A program made the position numbers and the translations under genes. Of a stretch of 64,000 nt of DNA, positions 34,695 to 43,785 are shown one piece after another; the first letter of the stretch is position 1, and each line of letters opens with the position of its first letter. The DNA is from Paenibacillus sonchi (GTDB lineage Bacteria; Bacillota; Bacilli; Paenibacillales; Paenibacillaceae): assembly GCF_016772475.1 (NCBI RefSeq), contig NZ_CP068595.1, forward strand, positions 3,224,001-3,288,000, written 5' to 3'. The notes beneath the pieces are model-generated. The model worked only from the letters and a program-made list of their open reading frames with translations, was not told where the DNA came from and made no database searches.

Positions 34695-35557
34695 AGGTCC
34701 ATCTCCCGTTTCTGCAGGAATTTAAGCTGAAGGGCGGAGATGACGACGATGACGATAAAATAAATCACGGCGTTCGCCGACTGGTATGCGAATTCTCCGC
34801 CCTGGAAGCCGCCGGTGTAAATCAATAGGGCGATGGATTGCGTAGAACGGCCGGGACCTCCGCCGGTCAGGGCGATGATCTGGTCGAAAACCATCAATCC
34901 GCCTTTCATCGCCAGCACCATATTGATCGTGAAAAAGGAAGCAAGCAGCGGAAAGGTAATGCTCCAGAATTCCCGCCAGCGGCTGGCGCCGTCCAGATTG
35001 GAAGCTTCATAAAGATCGTGGGGAATCGTCTGCAAGCCGGCCAGATACAGAATGGTGTTATAAGCGATGCCCTGCCAGACCGCAACAATGACGATCCCGA
35101 TCCAGGCCCAATCGGAGTTGCCGAGGATGTTCTGCGAGAGAAAATCACTTCCCAGCTTCTCGCCCCACACCGGAAATACATTGGAGAACAGGTAGTTGAA
35201 GATAAAGCCGACAATCAGCACGCTGAGGATATTGGGAAGGAAATATACGCCTCGGAAAAAGTTTTTGGCTTTTATCTTGGCATTCAGTCCCAGTGCGATC
35301 AGCAGGCTGATGATATTGATGAGAACAGTTGTAGCGATGGCGTATTTAAAGGTGAAAAGATAAGAGTTCAGCACATTCTCGTCTTTGAAAATATTAATGA
35401 AATTCTTGAACCCCACATAATCAAAGCTGTCGCTGTAACCATCCCAGTTCGTGAACGCATAATAAATGCCCTGCAGCGCCGGAAACGTATGAAAGGCGAA
35501 GAACAGCAGCAGTGCTGGTATAGTCATCAGGTAAAAAGCGGCTCGCCGTTTGGCCAT
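34691..35557 (-). CDS. Sugar ABC transporter permease (MalF type)
   Basis: A 288-residue permease with six helices, starting RRAAFYLMTIPALLLFFAFH. The EAA loop is DLYEASNLDGASRWREFWSI followed by TFPLL. AAGGAGG lies at good distance from the ATG. It is the partner of the permease at 33873 and of the binding protein at 35649. Confidence 0.93.
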   Translation of the reverse strand: MAKRRAAFYLMTIPALLLFFAFHTFPALQGIYYAFTNWDGYSDSFDYVGFKNFINIFKDENVLNSYLFTFKYAIATTVLINIISLLIALGLNAKIKAKNFFRGVYFLPNILSVLIVGFIFNYLFSNVFPVWGEKLGSDFLSQNILGNSDWAWIGIVIVAVWQGIAYNTILYLAGLQTIPHDLYEASNLDGASRWREFWSITFPLLASFFTINMVLAMKGGLMVFDQIIALTGGGPGRSTQSIALLIYTGGFQGGEFAYQSANAVIYFIVIVVISALQLKFLQKREMDL

Positions 35558-35648
35558 CAGTTAATCCTCCTTGGAAAAAAGCGCAGAAGCAGGGGCTTGC
35601 CGCCCCTGTTCTCCTGATGCTTGTAGTTCATTCTATCGATTGGCAATC

Positions 35649-36911
35649 CTATTTCCGGTTAGCTACCTTATCCCATTCTGTATCGAGCTGCTTCAGGTAG
35701 GCGTCGATGTCTTTTTTGTTCAGGAAGCTTTGAATAATCGTATCGACCTTCATCGCCCCAGGGATGTAATGGTCGGCAAAATCGGCCAGGTTGCCGGAGG
35801 TGAATGCTTCCTTGAAGCCGTCCATGGCAGGGTCATTCTGAGTTACGCCTTTCACCGCCGGGAATGCTTTTTGCTCGGTGATGTAGGTCGTTACGTTCTC
35901 CGGCTGAAGGAGGAATTCGACGAATTTCTTCGCTTCTTCCTTATGCTTGCTTTCCTTGGAGATCGTCAGCAGGGTATCCACACCGGAAATGACCTTGTTT
36001 TTTGCGGGATCATTGGTGGCCGGGAAAGGGAACACGCCCAGCTCAAGAGATGGATTGGCCTTCATGATTTCGGGGATCGCCCATACACCCTGCAGATACA
36101 TCGCGGATTCACCCTTGGCGAATGCCGTATTGCCGTCATTGTAGCCCTTGCCGAAAATGTCCTTCTGGGCAAATTCCGTCAGCTTCAGCTGCTTCTCGGC
36201 GATTTCCCGGAAGCTGTCACTGAAGGTCACGCTGCCTTCGGTGCGCTTCTTGAAGAAATCAGTGCCGAGAATGCTTGGCTCCAGAGAGTTGAAGGGGGTG
36301 AGTGAGGTCCAGGAATCCTTCAGCGTCAGGTAGAAGGCATACTTGCCGCTGTCTTTGAACTTCTGGGCTGCAGCGATGAATTCATCCCAAGTTGTTGGCA
36401 CGGCTACGCCGGCCTCCTTGAACATCGCTTTGTTATAGATGACACCGCTGGCATTGGCAGAGAACGGAATGCCGTTCAGTTCGCTTGAACCCGTCAGGTC
36501 ATTCAGCATTTTGACATAGGCGGGCTGGATAGAGGAAACCAGCGTATCACCAGTGAAGTCCTCGAACAGTCCGCTGGCGGAGAGGGTCTTGTAAGTGTCG
36601 GTGGCACCAAGGCCGATAACATCAGGAAGGTCCTGTTTAGCGGCGCGGGTCTTCAGCACCGTTTCAGCATCCGGCGGGTTGATCTGCGAGACAACGATGT
36701 CCGGGTTCGCGGCGTTGAATTGGGCGACCAGCTTGTCGAAGGTGGCTTTGGCTTCCGTCTTGTTCTGGAAGAACTCAATCTTGACCTTCTCACCGGAAGC
36801 GGCGTTCCCACCATCATCGGTAGCAGCGTTGCTCCCGCTATTATTGCCGCAGGCGCTGAGCAGTGACATAGCCAGCAGGCTTACTGTTACGGGTTTCATT
36901 GTTTTTTTCAT
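35649..36911 (-). CDS. Sugar ABC transporter substrate-binding lipoprotein
   Basis: A 420-residue extracellular solute-binding protein (family 1). Lipobox LLSAC with a Ser/Asn/Gly-rich linker; then VKIEFFQNKTEAKATFDKLV, the typical first lobe, and QGVWAIPEIMKANPSLELGV in the hinge region. It probably binds alpha-gluco-oligosaccharides for the neighbouring glucosidase. AGGGGA lies nine bases upstream of the ATG. Two LacI-type palindromes stand in its upstream region (36958 and 37081). Confidence 0.93.
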   Translation of the reverse strand: MKKTMKPVTVSLLAMSLLSACGNNSGSNAATDDGGNAASGEKVKIEFFQNKTEAKATFDKLVAQFNAANPDIVVSQINPPDAETVLKTRAAKQDLPDVIGLGATDTYKTLSASGLFEDFTGDTLVSSIQPAYVKMLNDLTGSSELNGIPFSANASGVIYNKAMFKEAGVAVPTTWDEFIAAAQKFKDSGKYAFYLTLKDSWTSLTPFNSLEPSILGTDFFKKRTEGSVTFSDSFREIAEKQLKLTEFAQKDIFGKGYNDGNTAFAKGESAMYLQGVWAIPEIMKANPSLELGVFPFPATNDPAKNKVISGVDTLLTISKESKHKEEAKKFVEFLLQPENVTTYITEQKAFPAVKGVTQNDPAMDGFKEAFTSGNLADFADHYIPGAMKVDTIIQSFLNKKDIDAYLKQLDTEWDKVANRK

Positions 36912-36957
36912 GGATGGAATCCCCTGATTACTGGATTTAGCAGTTTACTGCCATTTT

Positions 36958-36973
36958 GAGTAAACGTTTACTC
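36958..36973. promoter_or_regulatory. LacI-family operator upstream of the sugar-binding protein gene
   Basis: GAGTAAACGTTTACTC is a perfect 16-bp palindrome with the central CG typical of LacI-family operators. It lies 47 bp upstream of the binding-protein start. Its core AGTAAACGTTTACT is identical to the operator at 38314. Confidence 0.85.
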
Positions 36974-37080
36974 TGCGTCCCTACCAAACTATCCCTGGAT
37001 TAGACGCCTGTAGATACTGGATTTAACCAGTTGTGATACAGGTTTCTCCGGCAGGAAGGTCAATAATCGGGACCTTTAGG

Positions 37081-37095
37081 TTAAGCGTTTACGTT
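37081..37095. promoter_or_regulatory. Second, weaker LacI-type operator
   Basis: TTAAGCGTTTACGTT has the same AAnCGTTTAC core with two symmetry mismatches. It lies between the end of lacI and the importer genes, about 120 bp from the perfect palindrome, a spacing that could allow looping. Confidence 0.55.
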
Positions 37096-37111
37096 ATATT
37101 GATAAAAAGAC

Positions 37112-38116
37112 TTAGGCAAGTGTTCTCACCGTTTGTCTTTCCACAATCGAATGAGCCATGATCCTGTTTGCGGCAATTTCCCCGGTTTCAATCATCCGGA
37201 TCAGCTTCTCGGAGGCGATCTTTCCCATTTCGTACAGCGGCTGCCGGACCGTCGTTAGCGGAGGCGTAACCATCTGTGCCGGTTTGAGATCATCATATCC
37301 CATGATCGAGATATCCTCGGGAACGTTCAGACCGTGTTTCAGGGCTGCGGAGAGTGCACCAATGGCCATCTCATCACTAGCTGCAAAGACGGCGGTAACC
37401 TCTCCCGCTTTGCGCAATAAGGCTTCCATTGCCCTGCTGCCGCTCTCGAATGAAAAGTCTCCATACACAAGTCGGCTGCTGTCAAAAGCAATTCCGTTCG
37501 CTTCGAGGGCTTTGCGGTAGCCCTGTACTCTGGGAGTCCCGGCGATGGGATCGCCTTTGGTTCCGCTGATCATGGCGATTTTACGGTGGCCTTTGGAGAT
37601 CAGATATTGGATCGCGTCATAGACCGCCTGGTAATCATCAACCTTCACATAGGGCACCTTGGCAAAATCTGTCTGCGAGGAGACAAGAACAACCGGTATC
37701 TTCATGCTCTCCAGCACCTCATAGTACTCTTTACTCAGCACCTCACTGGAAAAAATAATGCCGTCTACCTGTTTTTCGCGCAGCAGCTGCAAATACTTCA
37801 TTGTCCGCTTGCCGTCATTATCTGTGTTGCAGACGACTACACTGTAATTGCTGTCATGGGCGAATTCGTCAATCCCGTGGAGCAGATCGGAAGAGAAGGC
37901 GCTGGAAACTTTGGGAAACATCACACCGATAGTCTGTGTCCGCTTGTTGATGAGACCGCGGGCGATAGCATTGGGCTGGTACCCAAGCTCTTTGATCGCC
38001 TGATTCACCTTCTGCTTCGTTTTGTCCGAATAGCCGGTCAGGTTATTCAGCACACGGGACACGGTGGCAATGGATACATTTGCTTTCTGGGCGACATCTT
38101 TGATCGTAGGATTCAT
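37112..38116 (-). CDS. LacI-family transcriptional regulator
   Basis: A 334-residue repressor. Residues 3-50 are the LacI HTH and hinge (TIKDVAQKANVSIATVSRVL); the periplasmic-binding-like core follows (GVMFPKVSSAFSSDLLHGI, MGYDDLKPAQMVTPPLTTV). GAGGAA lies eight bases from the ATG. Matching palindromes stand before its own gene, before the importer operon and before the divergent araC operon, so one repressor probably controls both arms and itself. The effector is likely the imported alpha-glucoside or a derivative. Confidence 0.94.
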   Translation of the reverse strand: MNPTIKDVAQKANVSIATVSRVLNNLTGYSDKTKQKVNQAIKELGYQPNAIARGLINKRTQTIGVMFPKVSSAFSSDLLHGIDEFAHDSNYSVVVCNTDNDGKRTMKYLQLLREKQVDGIIFSSEVLSKEYYEVLESMKIPVVLVSSQTDFAKVPYVKVDDYQAVYDAIQYLISKGHRKIAMISGTKGDPIAGTPRVQGYRKALEANGIAFDSSRLVYGDFSFESGSRAMEALLRKAGEVTAVFAASDEMAIGALSAALKHGLNVPEDISIMGYDDLKPAQMVTPPLTTVRQPLYEMGKIASEKLIRMIETGEIAANRIMAHSIVERQTVRTLA

Positions 38117-38161
38117 AAGGCAGTTCCTCGGTTTTCTGTTTCATTCGGATTTAAGGTGTAA

Positions 38162-38175
38162 CGTAAACGCTTACG
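38162..38175. promoter_or_regulatory. LacI-type operator upstream of lacI
   Basis: CGTAAACGCTTACG is a near-perfect palindrome of the same family as the sites at 36958 and 38314. It lies about 45 bp before the lacI start, which suggests autorepression. Confidence 0.65.
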
Positions 38176-38282
38176 CTTACCTGAAATATAAAGGCAAGAC
38201 AGATTTTTGTCAACGGGAAGATTACAAAAATGAAAAGCAATCGGACAGATCCCGTAATCTCTATACAAAATAAGAACAGCGA

Positions 38283-38327
38283 TTGACAAAGAACCGAGAG
38301 GGGCCTACGATAAAGTAAACGTTTACT
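38283..38327 (+). promoter_or_regulatory. Promoter with overlapping LacI operator for the araC-Idh-ThuA operon
   Basis: TTGACA (38283-38288) and TACGAT (38306-38311) are 17 bp apart. The perfect palindrome AGTAAACGTTTACT occupies 38314-38327, exactly where transcription should start. This is a textbook layout for repression. Confidence 0.85.
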
Positions 38328-38441
38328 CCAAGGTCAGTGGATCATGAATTTTCTGCGGAGGACGATATAAATAATGAACCCTATCTAAGTATAGATGTTA
38401 TATGTTACTTCAGTACATCATACGGACAAGGAGCCGCACTC

Positions 38442-39287
38442 ATGAGCATATATCTGGAGCTTCCGGATGTGGATAAGCATTTTCCCTTCCGCAGTCTGAT
38501 TTGTGGAGGGGATGAGCTGTGTTATCCGCATTGGCATAAGGAAATTGAAATTATATACGTTACTAAGGGAAGACTAAATCTGGGAATAAATGATACCCCG
38601 ATCCGTATGGAGCAGGGGGAAGTCCAGTTTATCAACGGCGGGGATGTGCATTATTTTCTTGCATCGCCTGAAAGTGAGCGGGTGGTGATCCAGTTCGACC
38701 TGAATCTGTTTCAGGAGGTTGCCGCCCTGGGAAGCAGCGGCTATTCGCTGCGGGACCTGTTTACGGAGATGGAGCATTCCAGCCCTTCATGGCCTGAGGC
38801 AGCTACCGCCAAAGTAATATCGCTGATCGAGAGCATCTATGAGGAAGATACCCAGCGCCGGGAAGGGTATGCCTATCTGATCAAAGCGAGAATGTTCGAG
38901 CTGCTGACGGTTATTTTACGGGAAATTCCTAAGAATAGAACGCAGCGGCAGCCTAAGTTCTCGGAGGATACGCTGACCCAGTCCAGAGAAACCATGGAGC
39001 GCCTGGAGCGGATTTTTGCCTATGTGGAGCTGCATTACCAGAAGTCGATTTCACTGAGCGAGGTGGCCCGTTATATGGGCTTCAGCCCCTATTACTTCAC
39101 CAAGCTGTTCAAGCGGAACACTGGGATGACCTTTGTTGCTTTTTTGAATGAATACCGCCTCAACAAAGCGAAGTGGATTCTGTTAAACGAGGACCTGCCG
39201 ATGTCCGCTGTGGCGGAAGCTGCGGGGTTTGGCAGTGTGAAGACTTTTCACCATTTTTTCAAGGAGGCCACGGGGATTTCCCGCTGA
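38442..39287 (+). CDS. AraC-family regulator, C-terminus altered by an apparent frameshift
   Basis: The 281-residue product has an N-terminal cupin (CYPHWHKEIEIIYVTKGRLN, then EQGEVQFINGGDVHYF) and a C-terminal pair of AraC helices (LSEVARYMGFSPYYFTKLFK; AVAEAAGFGSVKTFHHFFKE). It ends abruptly after TGISR. With one extra C in the CCC run near 39281 the frame would continue SPLKYHKT, the normal family ending, to a stop at 39388. So a base is missing, by mutation or sequencing error; the DNA-binding helices remain complete. ATG 38442 has AAGGAG eight bases upstream. It heads an operon with Idh, ThuA and TIM-barrel genes. Confidence 0.85.
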   Translation: MSIYLELPDVDKHFPFRSLICGGDELCYPHWHKEIEIIYVTKGRLNLGINDTPIRMEQGEVQFINGGDVHYFLASPESERVVIQFDLNLFQEVAALGSSGYSLRDLFTEMEHSSPSWPEAATAKVISLIESIYEEDTQRREGYAYLIKARMFELLTVILREIPKNRTQRQPKFSEDTLTQSRETMERLERIFAYVELHYQKSISLSEVARYMGFSPYYFTKLFKRNTGMTFVAFLNEYRLNKAKWILLNEDLPMSAVAEAAGFGSVKTFHHFFKEATGISR

Positions 39288-39395
39288 AGTACCATAAGAC
39301 AATATTCAGGAATAATACAGCAAGAATGCAGGAAGAAAGCGCCGGGGCAGATTTGTATGATAGAGATATCAAAACCAGTGGAGGTTAGGCCAACA

Positions 39396-40472
39396 ATGAC
39401 GCTAAAGATAGGAATTATCGGCTGCGGCGGTATCGCCAACGGCAAACATATGCCGGCATTGCAAAAAGTGGAAGGTGCGGTGATGGTGGCATTCTGCGAT
39501 ATCGTGCCTGAACGTGCCGAAAAGGCAAAAGCAGAGTTTGGAAATGAAAGCGCTGCGGCCTATAACGATTATAAAGAGCTGCTTAAGGATGCAAGTATAG
39601 ATGTGATTCATGTGTGTACGCCGAATATTTCCCATGCGGAAATTTCAATCGCTGCTATGGAGGCCGGGAAGCATGTGATGTGCGAGAAGCCTATGGCCAA
39701 AACAACTGCGGAAGCCCAGGCGATGATTGACGCGTCCGTGCGGACCGGAAAGAAGCTGACCATTGGCTACCAGAACCGCTTCCGGGCGGACTCGGCTTAC
39801 CTGCACACTGTATGCGAGAATAACGGGCTTGGAGAGATTTATTATGCCAGAGCCAAGGCCATCCGCCGCCGTGCGGTGCCGACCTGGGGCGTGTTCCTGG
39901 ATGAGGAAGCGCAGGGCGGCGGGCCGCTGATCGATATTGGTACCCATGCCCTTGATCTTACCTTGTGGATGATGGACAATTACAAGCCTAAGTATGCTGT
40001 AGGCAATGCCTATCACAAGCTGTCCGGCCGCAAGAACGCCGCCAATGCGTGGGGACCGTGGGACCCGGAAAAATTCACGGTAGAGGACTCGGCGATCGGC
40101 TTCATTACGATGGAGAACGGAGCGACTATCGTTCTTGAGGCCAGCTGGGCGCTGAATACTCTCGATGTGGGCGAGGCCAGAACGGTGCTCTGCGGTACAG
40201 AAGGCGGAGCGGACATGGAGAAGGGCCTGCGCATCAACGGTGAAGAATACGGCAAAACCTATGAGAAGCATATTGGCCTGGATGCAGCCGGTGTGGATTT
40301 TTACGACGGTGCAGGAGATGACCCTGCGGTGGCTGAAGCGAAGCAGTGGATCGAGAGTATTGTAAATAACACCGAACCGGTCGTGAAGCCGGAGCAGGCG
40401 CTGGTGGTTACCCGCATTCTGGAAGCCATCTACAAATCGTCCGAAACGGGAATGCCGGTATTTTTTGATTAA
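39396..40472 (+). CDS. Gfo/Idh/MocA family oxidoreductase
   Basis: A 358-residue NAD(P)-dependent sugar dehydrogenase family protein. Rossmann motif GIIGCGGIANGKHMPAL; the catalytic-site motif MCEKPMAKT with the conserved EKP; GGGPLIDIGTHALDL with the active-site Asp/His. Such enzymes often oxidise the C3 or C2 hydroxyl of sugars or inositols. GGAGG lies eleven bases before ATG 39396. With ThuA and a TIM-barrel protein downstream, oxidation of a glucoside to a 3-keto sugar is a reasonable hypothesis. Confidence 0.92.
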   Translation: MTLKIGIIGCGGIANGKHMPALQKVEGAVMVAFCDIVPERAEKAKAEFGNESAAAYNDYKELLKDASIDVIHVCTPNISHAEISIAAMEAGKHVMCEKPMAKTTAEAQAMIDASVRTGKKLTIGYQNRFRADSAYLHTVCENNGLGEIYYARAKAIRRRAVPTWGVFLDEEAQGGGPLIDIGTHALDLTLWMMDNYKPKYAVGNAYHKLSGRKNAANAWGPWDPEKFTVEDSAIGFITMENGATIVLEASWALNTLDVGEARTVLCGTEGGADMEKGLRINGEEYGKTYEKHIGLDAAGVDFYDGAGDDPAVAEAKQWIESIVNNTEPVVKPEQALVVTRILEAIYKSSETGMPVFFD

Positions 40473-40591
40473 TTAAATTGAACTGGGAAAATTAAGAATA
40501 ATAGGGAAAGTGGCGGAGTCACGCCCAGCCTGGAATACAAGGATCAAAAGTTCAGTTTATATAGATTGAGACAAACAGGAGAGTGTTCATC

Positions 40592-41323
40592 GTGACCAGA
40601 GTAACCGTATGGAATGAATATCGTCATGAACGTCAGGAAGAGCGAATCCGTGAGGTGTACCCGCAGGGCATTCATGCCCAGCTGGCATCGTTCCTCAGCG
40701 AAGCCGGACTGGATACAGCGACAGCAACGCTGGATGAGCCGGAGCACGGATTAACGGAGGAAGTGCTGAATAACACGGATGTGCTGGTATGGTGGGGACA
40801 TGTCGCCCATCAGGAAGTGAGCGATGAGATCGTGAACCGGGTTCATCAGCGCGTGCTGCAGGGAATGGGGCTGGTGGTGCTGCACTCAGGGCATATGTCC
40901 AAAATCTTCATGAAGCTGATGGGCACAAGCTGTGATCTGAAATGGCGCGAAGCCGGGGAAAAAGAGCGCCTCTGGGTCATGGACCCGAGCCATCCGATTG
41001 CCGAAGGCATTGGCGAGTATATTGACCTTGAGCAGGAAGAGATGTACGGGGCACACTTTGATGTTCCGGCACCGGAGTCACTGATTTTTGTCGGCTGGTT
41101 CGAAGGCGGGAATGTATTCCCGAGCGGATCGACGTACCGGCGCGGCAGCGGGAAGATTTTTTATTTTCAGCCGGGACATGAGTCCTACCCGACCTATTAC
41201 AATAAAGAGATTCAACAGGTGATTATCAACGGTGTGAACTGGTGTGCGCCGACTAAGCGTGATTACCCTGTGTATGGACACTCCGAGGCGCTGGAGCCAA
41301 TTAGAGAAAAGGTGGGAGTATAG
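40592..41323 (+). CDS. ThuA-like (trehalose utilisation) family protein
   Basis: A 243-residue protein of the ThuA family (glutamine-amidotransferase-like fold): [12 protein letters not shown] at the start, [15 protein letters not shown] near 65, [16 protein letters not shown] near 95, and [19 protein letters not shown] near 195. ThuA with ThuB, a Gfo/Idh-type dehydrogenase, serves in 3-keto-disaccharide metabolism in rhizobia. I start at GTG 40592, which has CAGGAGAG eight bases upstream. The stop abuts the next start codon directly. Confidence 0.9.
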   Translation: MTRVTVWNEYRHERQEERIREVYPQGIHAQLASFLSEAGLDTATATLDEPEHGLTEEVLNNTDVLVWWGHVAHQEVSDEIVNRVHQRVLQGMGLVVLHSGHMSKIFMKLMGTSCDLKWREAGEKERLWVMDPSHPIAEGIGEYIDLEQEEMYGAHFDVPAPESLIFVGWFEGGNVFPSGSTYRRGSGKIFYFQPGHESYPTYYNKEIQQVIINGVNWCAPTKRDYPVYGHSEALEPIREKVGV

Positions 41324-42292
41324 ATGAAATTAGGAGTATTTGATCCCGTATTTGGAAGTCTGAGCCTGGATGAGATGCTGGATAAAATCGCAGCCGCCGG
41401 CCTGAACGCCGTCGAAATCGGCTCGGGCGGCAATCCCGGCAACCCCCATTGTCCTACGGATGAGCTGCTGGCGAGTGAAGCGGCCCGTGAGGCGTATTTG
41501 GAAAAGTTCACGAAACGCGGCATTATGATCAGCGCCTTCAGCTGCCATAACAACCCGATTTCGCCGGATCAAGAAGAAGCGCGCCAGGGCGATGAAATCC
41601 TGCGCAAGTCGATCAAGCTTGCTTCGCTGATGGGCGTTGCCGTGGTTAACACCTTCTCGGGCACCGCCGGAGACAGCGATGAGGCCAAAGCACCGAACTG
41701 GCCCGTTACGCCTTGGCCTACAGTGTACAGCGATATTTTAACCTGGCAGTGGGAGCACAAGCTGATTCCTTACTGGAAAGAAATCGCCCAGCTCGCGGAA
41801 GAGCATGGGGTGAAGATTGGCATCGAGCTGCATGGAGGCTTCCTGTGCCATACCCCGTATACGATTCTCAAGCTGAGAGAAGCAACCGGTCCGGCGATTG
41901 GCGCGAATCTGGACCCGAGCCATCTGTGGTGGCAGGGCATTGATCCTGTAGGAGCAATCAAGATTCTGGGCAAAGCCGGCGCGATCCACCATTTTCATGC
42001 CAAAGACACGTACCTGGATCAGGACAACATCAACATGTACGGCCTGACAGACATGCAGCCCTATGGCGATGTGCAGACCCGGGCGTGGACCTTCCGCTCC
42101 GTCGGCTGCGGGCACAGCCTGTCCGAATGGTCGGACATTATGAGTGCGCTGCGTACTTACGGCTATGATTACGTGGTTAGTATTGAACACGAAGATCCGC
42201 TCATGTCCGTGGACGAAGGCTTCTACCGCGCAGTAACCAACCTGCAGTCAATCCTGATCCGCGAGCAGCCGCTGGATATGTGGTGGGCGTAG
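41324..42292 (+). CDS. Sugar phosphate isomerase/epimerase-like TIM-barrel protein
   Basis: A 322-residue AP-endonuclease-2-like barrel. Metal-site motifs are visible: VEIGSGG near residue 28, KIGIELHGGFLCHTPY near 165, ANLDPSHLWWQGIDP near 190, HFHAKDTYLD near 220 and VVSIEHEDP near 285. Members isomerise, epimerise or eliminate keto sugars. The ATG follows the ThuA TAG at once, with a GGTGGGAG site inside thuA. A terminator follows, so it ends the operon. Confidence 0.9.
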   Translation: MKLGVFDPVFGSLSLDEMLDKIAAAGLNAVEIGSGGNPGNPHCPTDELLASEAAREAYLEKFTKRGIMISAFSCHNNPISPDQEEARQGDEILRKSIKLASLMGVAVVNTFSGTAGDSDEAKAPNWPVTPWPTVYSDILTWQWEHKLIPYWKEIAQLAEEHGVKIGIELHGGFLCHTPYTILKLREATGPAIGANLDPSHLWWQGIDPVGAIKILGKAGAIHHFHAKDTYLDQDNINMYGLTDMQPYGDVQTRAWTFRSVGCGHSLSEWSDIMSALRTYGYDYVVSIEHEDPLMSVDEGFYRAVTNLQSILIREQPLDMWWA

Positions 42293-42309
42293 GGTAATTA
42301 AAATATTCA

Positions 42310-42354
42310 AAGCCATCACCGGCCTGCCGTTTCGCAGGCCGTGATGGCTTTTTT
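42310..42354 (+). terminator. Terminator of the araC-Idh-ThuA-isomerase operon
   Basis: AAGCCATCAC and GGCCTGC pair with GCAGGCC and GTGATGGCTT, with one bulged C, followed by TTTTTT. Confidence 0.93.
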
Positions 42355-42431
42355 GTATGCGTGCCGGGAAAGCACGCATAGCTGATGTGAATCCGGCCGG
42401 GGGTGAAGGCCGAAAGAGAAAGCACCTCTGG

Positions 42432-42535
42432 ATAAGTAACTCTGACCGCGCCGGAAACGTGCCACCGGGCCAAATGAGAGGTATAAATACCTCTGATTGC
42501 GCTGCAAACGTGTTGCTGGGCGGTCACAAATGGGT
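42432..42535. repeat. Direct repeat with 51-bp period, AAATACCTCTGA family
   Basis: TCTGACCGCGCCGGAAACGT at 42441 recurs as TCTGATTGCGCTGCAAACGT at 42492. The second copy is preceded by a small hairpin, AGAGGTA/TACCTCT. The motif is related to 25315-25342 and 10802-10817. The 338-bp gap 42293-42630 contains nothing else except the terminator. Confidence 0.55.
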
Positions 42536-42630
42536 TACCGGGAAGGGCGTTGTTCACGGCCCGGCGGTCGATTGTTCTTGCTGTATGCGGTGCCAGTCCC
42601 CGTCTCTGCTTTACTTGCTGCCCGCTTGTT

Positions 42631-43140
42631 TTACTGATGCTTGTAATAAATCACCGTGGCGGACATTTCGCCATCGCCGGAGATAACATAATCAGGGATT
42701 TTGCCCGCTTCCACAAATCCGCGTGACTGATAGAGCAGGTTGGAGGGATCACCCTCACGTGTGTCCAGCACCAGCAGCGTCCGGCCATCCGCCGCCGCTG
42801 CCTGCTCGGCGGTCTCCATGAGCCTGCGGGCGATGCCCTTGCGGCGGTGCTGCGGATGCACCATCAGTTTGGCGATTTCCGCCCGGTGCGGCGCATTCGG
42901 CTTGGATACAGAGTGCAGCTGCACCGTGCCGGCAATGGTTTCCCCCTCAAGTGCGATCCATAGCCGGACGCCGGGAGCCAGCACTCCCCGCCAATAGGCT
43001 TCCGCTTCCTTTGCTCCAAGCGGAGGCAGGAAACCGATAGAGGCGCCATCCGCAACCACATCTATAATCAGCGTGTTCAACTGCTGTACAATCTCCGGTT
43101 GTAATTCCTCAAGCTGCTCGATAGTAATATCATGGCTCAT
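42631..43140 (-). CDS. GNAT family N-acetyltransferase
   Basis: A 169-residue acetyltransferase. Motif A is AEIAKLMVHPQHRRKGIARR, with the acetyl-CoA loop HRRKGIA; strand 4 is IAGTVQLH, and the C-terminal part is LLYQSRGFVEAGKIPDYV. The acceptor is unknown. AAAGGAAG lies eight bases before ATG 43140, whereas the upstream in-frame ATG at 43164 has no site. A single gene. Confidence 0.88.
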   Translation of the reverse strand: MSHDITIEQLEELQPEIVQQLNTLIIDVVADGASIGFLPPLGAKEAEAYWRGVLAPGVRLWIALEGETIAGTVQLHSVSKPNAPHRAEIAKLMVHPQHRRKGIARRLMETAEQAAAADGRTLLVLDTREGDPSNLLYQSRGFVEAGKIPDYVISGDGEMSATVIYYKHQ

Positions 43141-43652
43141 CCGCAATCTTCCTTTCATACACAAGTGTCTCTTTATTATATCTATGTGATGAAAGTTTAC
43201 AAATCAAAAATATAATGATAGATTACATGGCCGGTAAATTCTGAAGGTGGAGCTGCTGGGCAGTGCTGAAAAGTTGGCGTGGGGCGTGGAGGGCAGAGGT
43301 TTGACCGTTAGGCTGCCGGATAGCGTGCAGGAGCGCGGCGTCTCCGTACGGCGAATGAGCATGATGCGCCGGAGACGGCCAAATATAACACAAAATATTT
43401 TTTGAGTGATTGCACTTTGTGCAATAGACATTCATGCCGCCCATTGGCGGCACTTCAGATAATGAAATTTCGGAGAAGGCCCTCAATTCGGCTTCGCCAA
43501 ATTCGAGGCTTCCATAACCATGTCGTAAGAATCGGAAAATCGTTATTTCAGGATAGAAAGCCCGTTATTTTCTGCTGAAACACAATCTGCTGGTATTTCG
43601 TGCAGCAGATTTCTGAATTTCAGAACAAAAACCCCTTTTCCAATAGATTCTG

Positions 43653-43730
43653 CTGTACAGAGTGCAATAGAATCTGTTTTTGGGCTGCTTTCGACTGTTT
43701 TCGGTAGGGTCTTCTGTACAGAGTGCAATT
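43653..43730. repeat. Repeated CTGTACAGAGTGCAAT motif
   Basis: CTGTACAGAGTGCAAT occurs at 43653 and at 43714, and ATTGCAC/GTGCAAT forms a small palindrome at 43409-43426. Hairpins GCCGCCCATTGGCGGC (43436) and CTGCTG...CAGCAG (43587) lie between. The 645-bp gap 43141-43785 shows no credible gene. Confidence 0.5.
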
Positions 43731-43785
43731 AGAAGCGCATCATCTTTTGAACCGGATATTGCACGGCAGCATGAGCGGATCAGCC

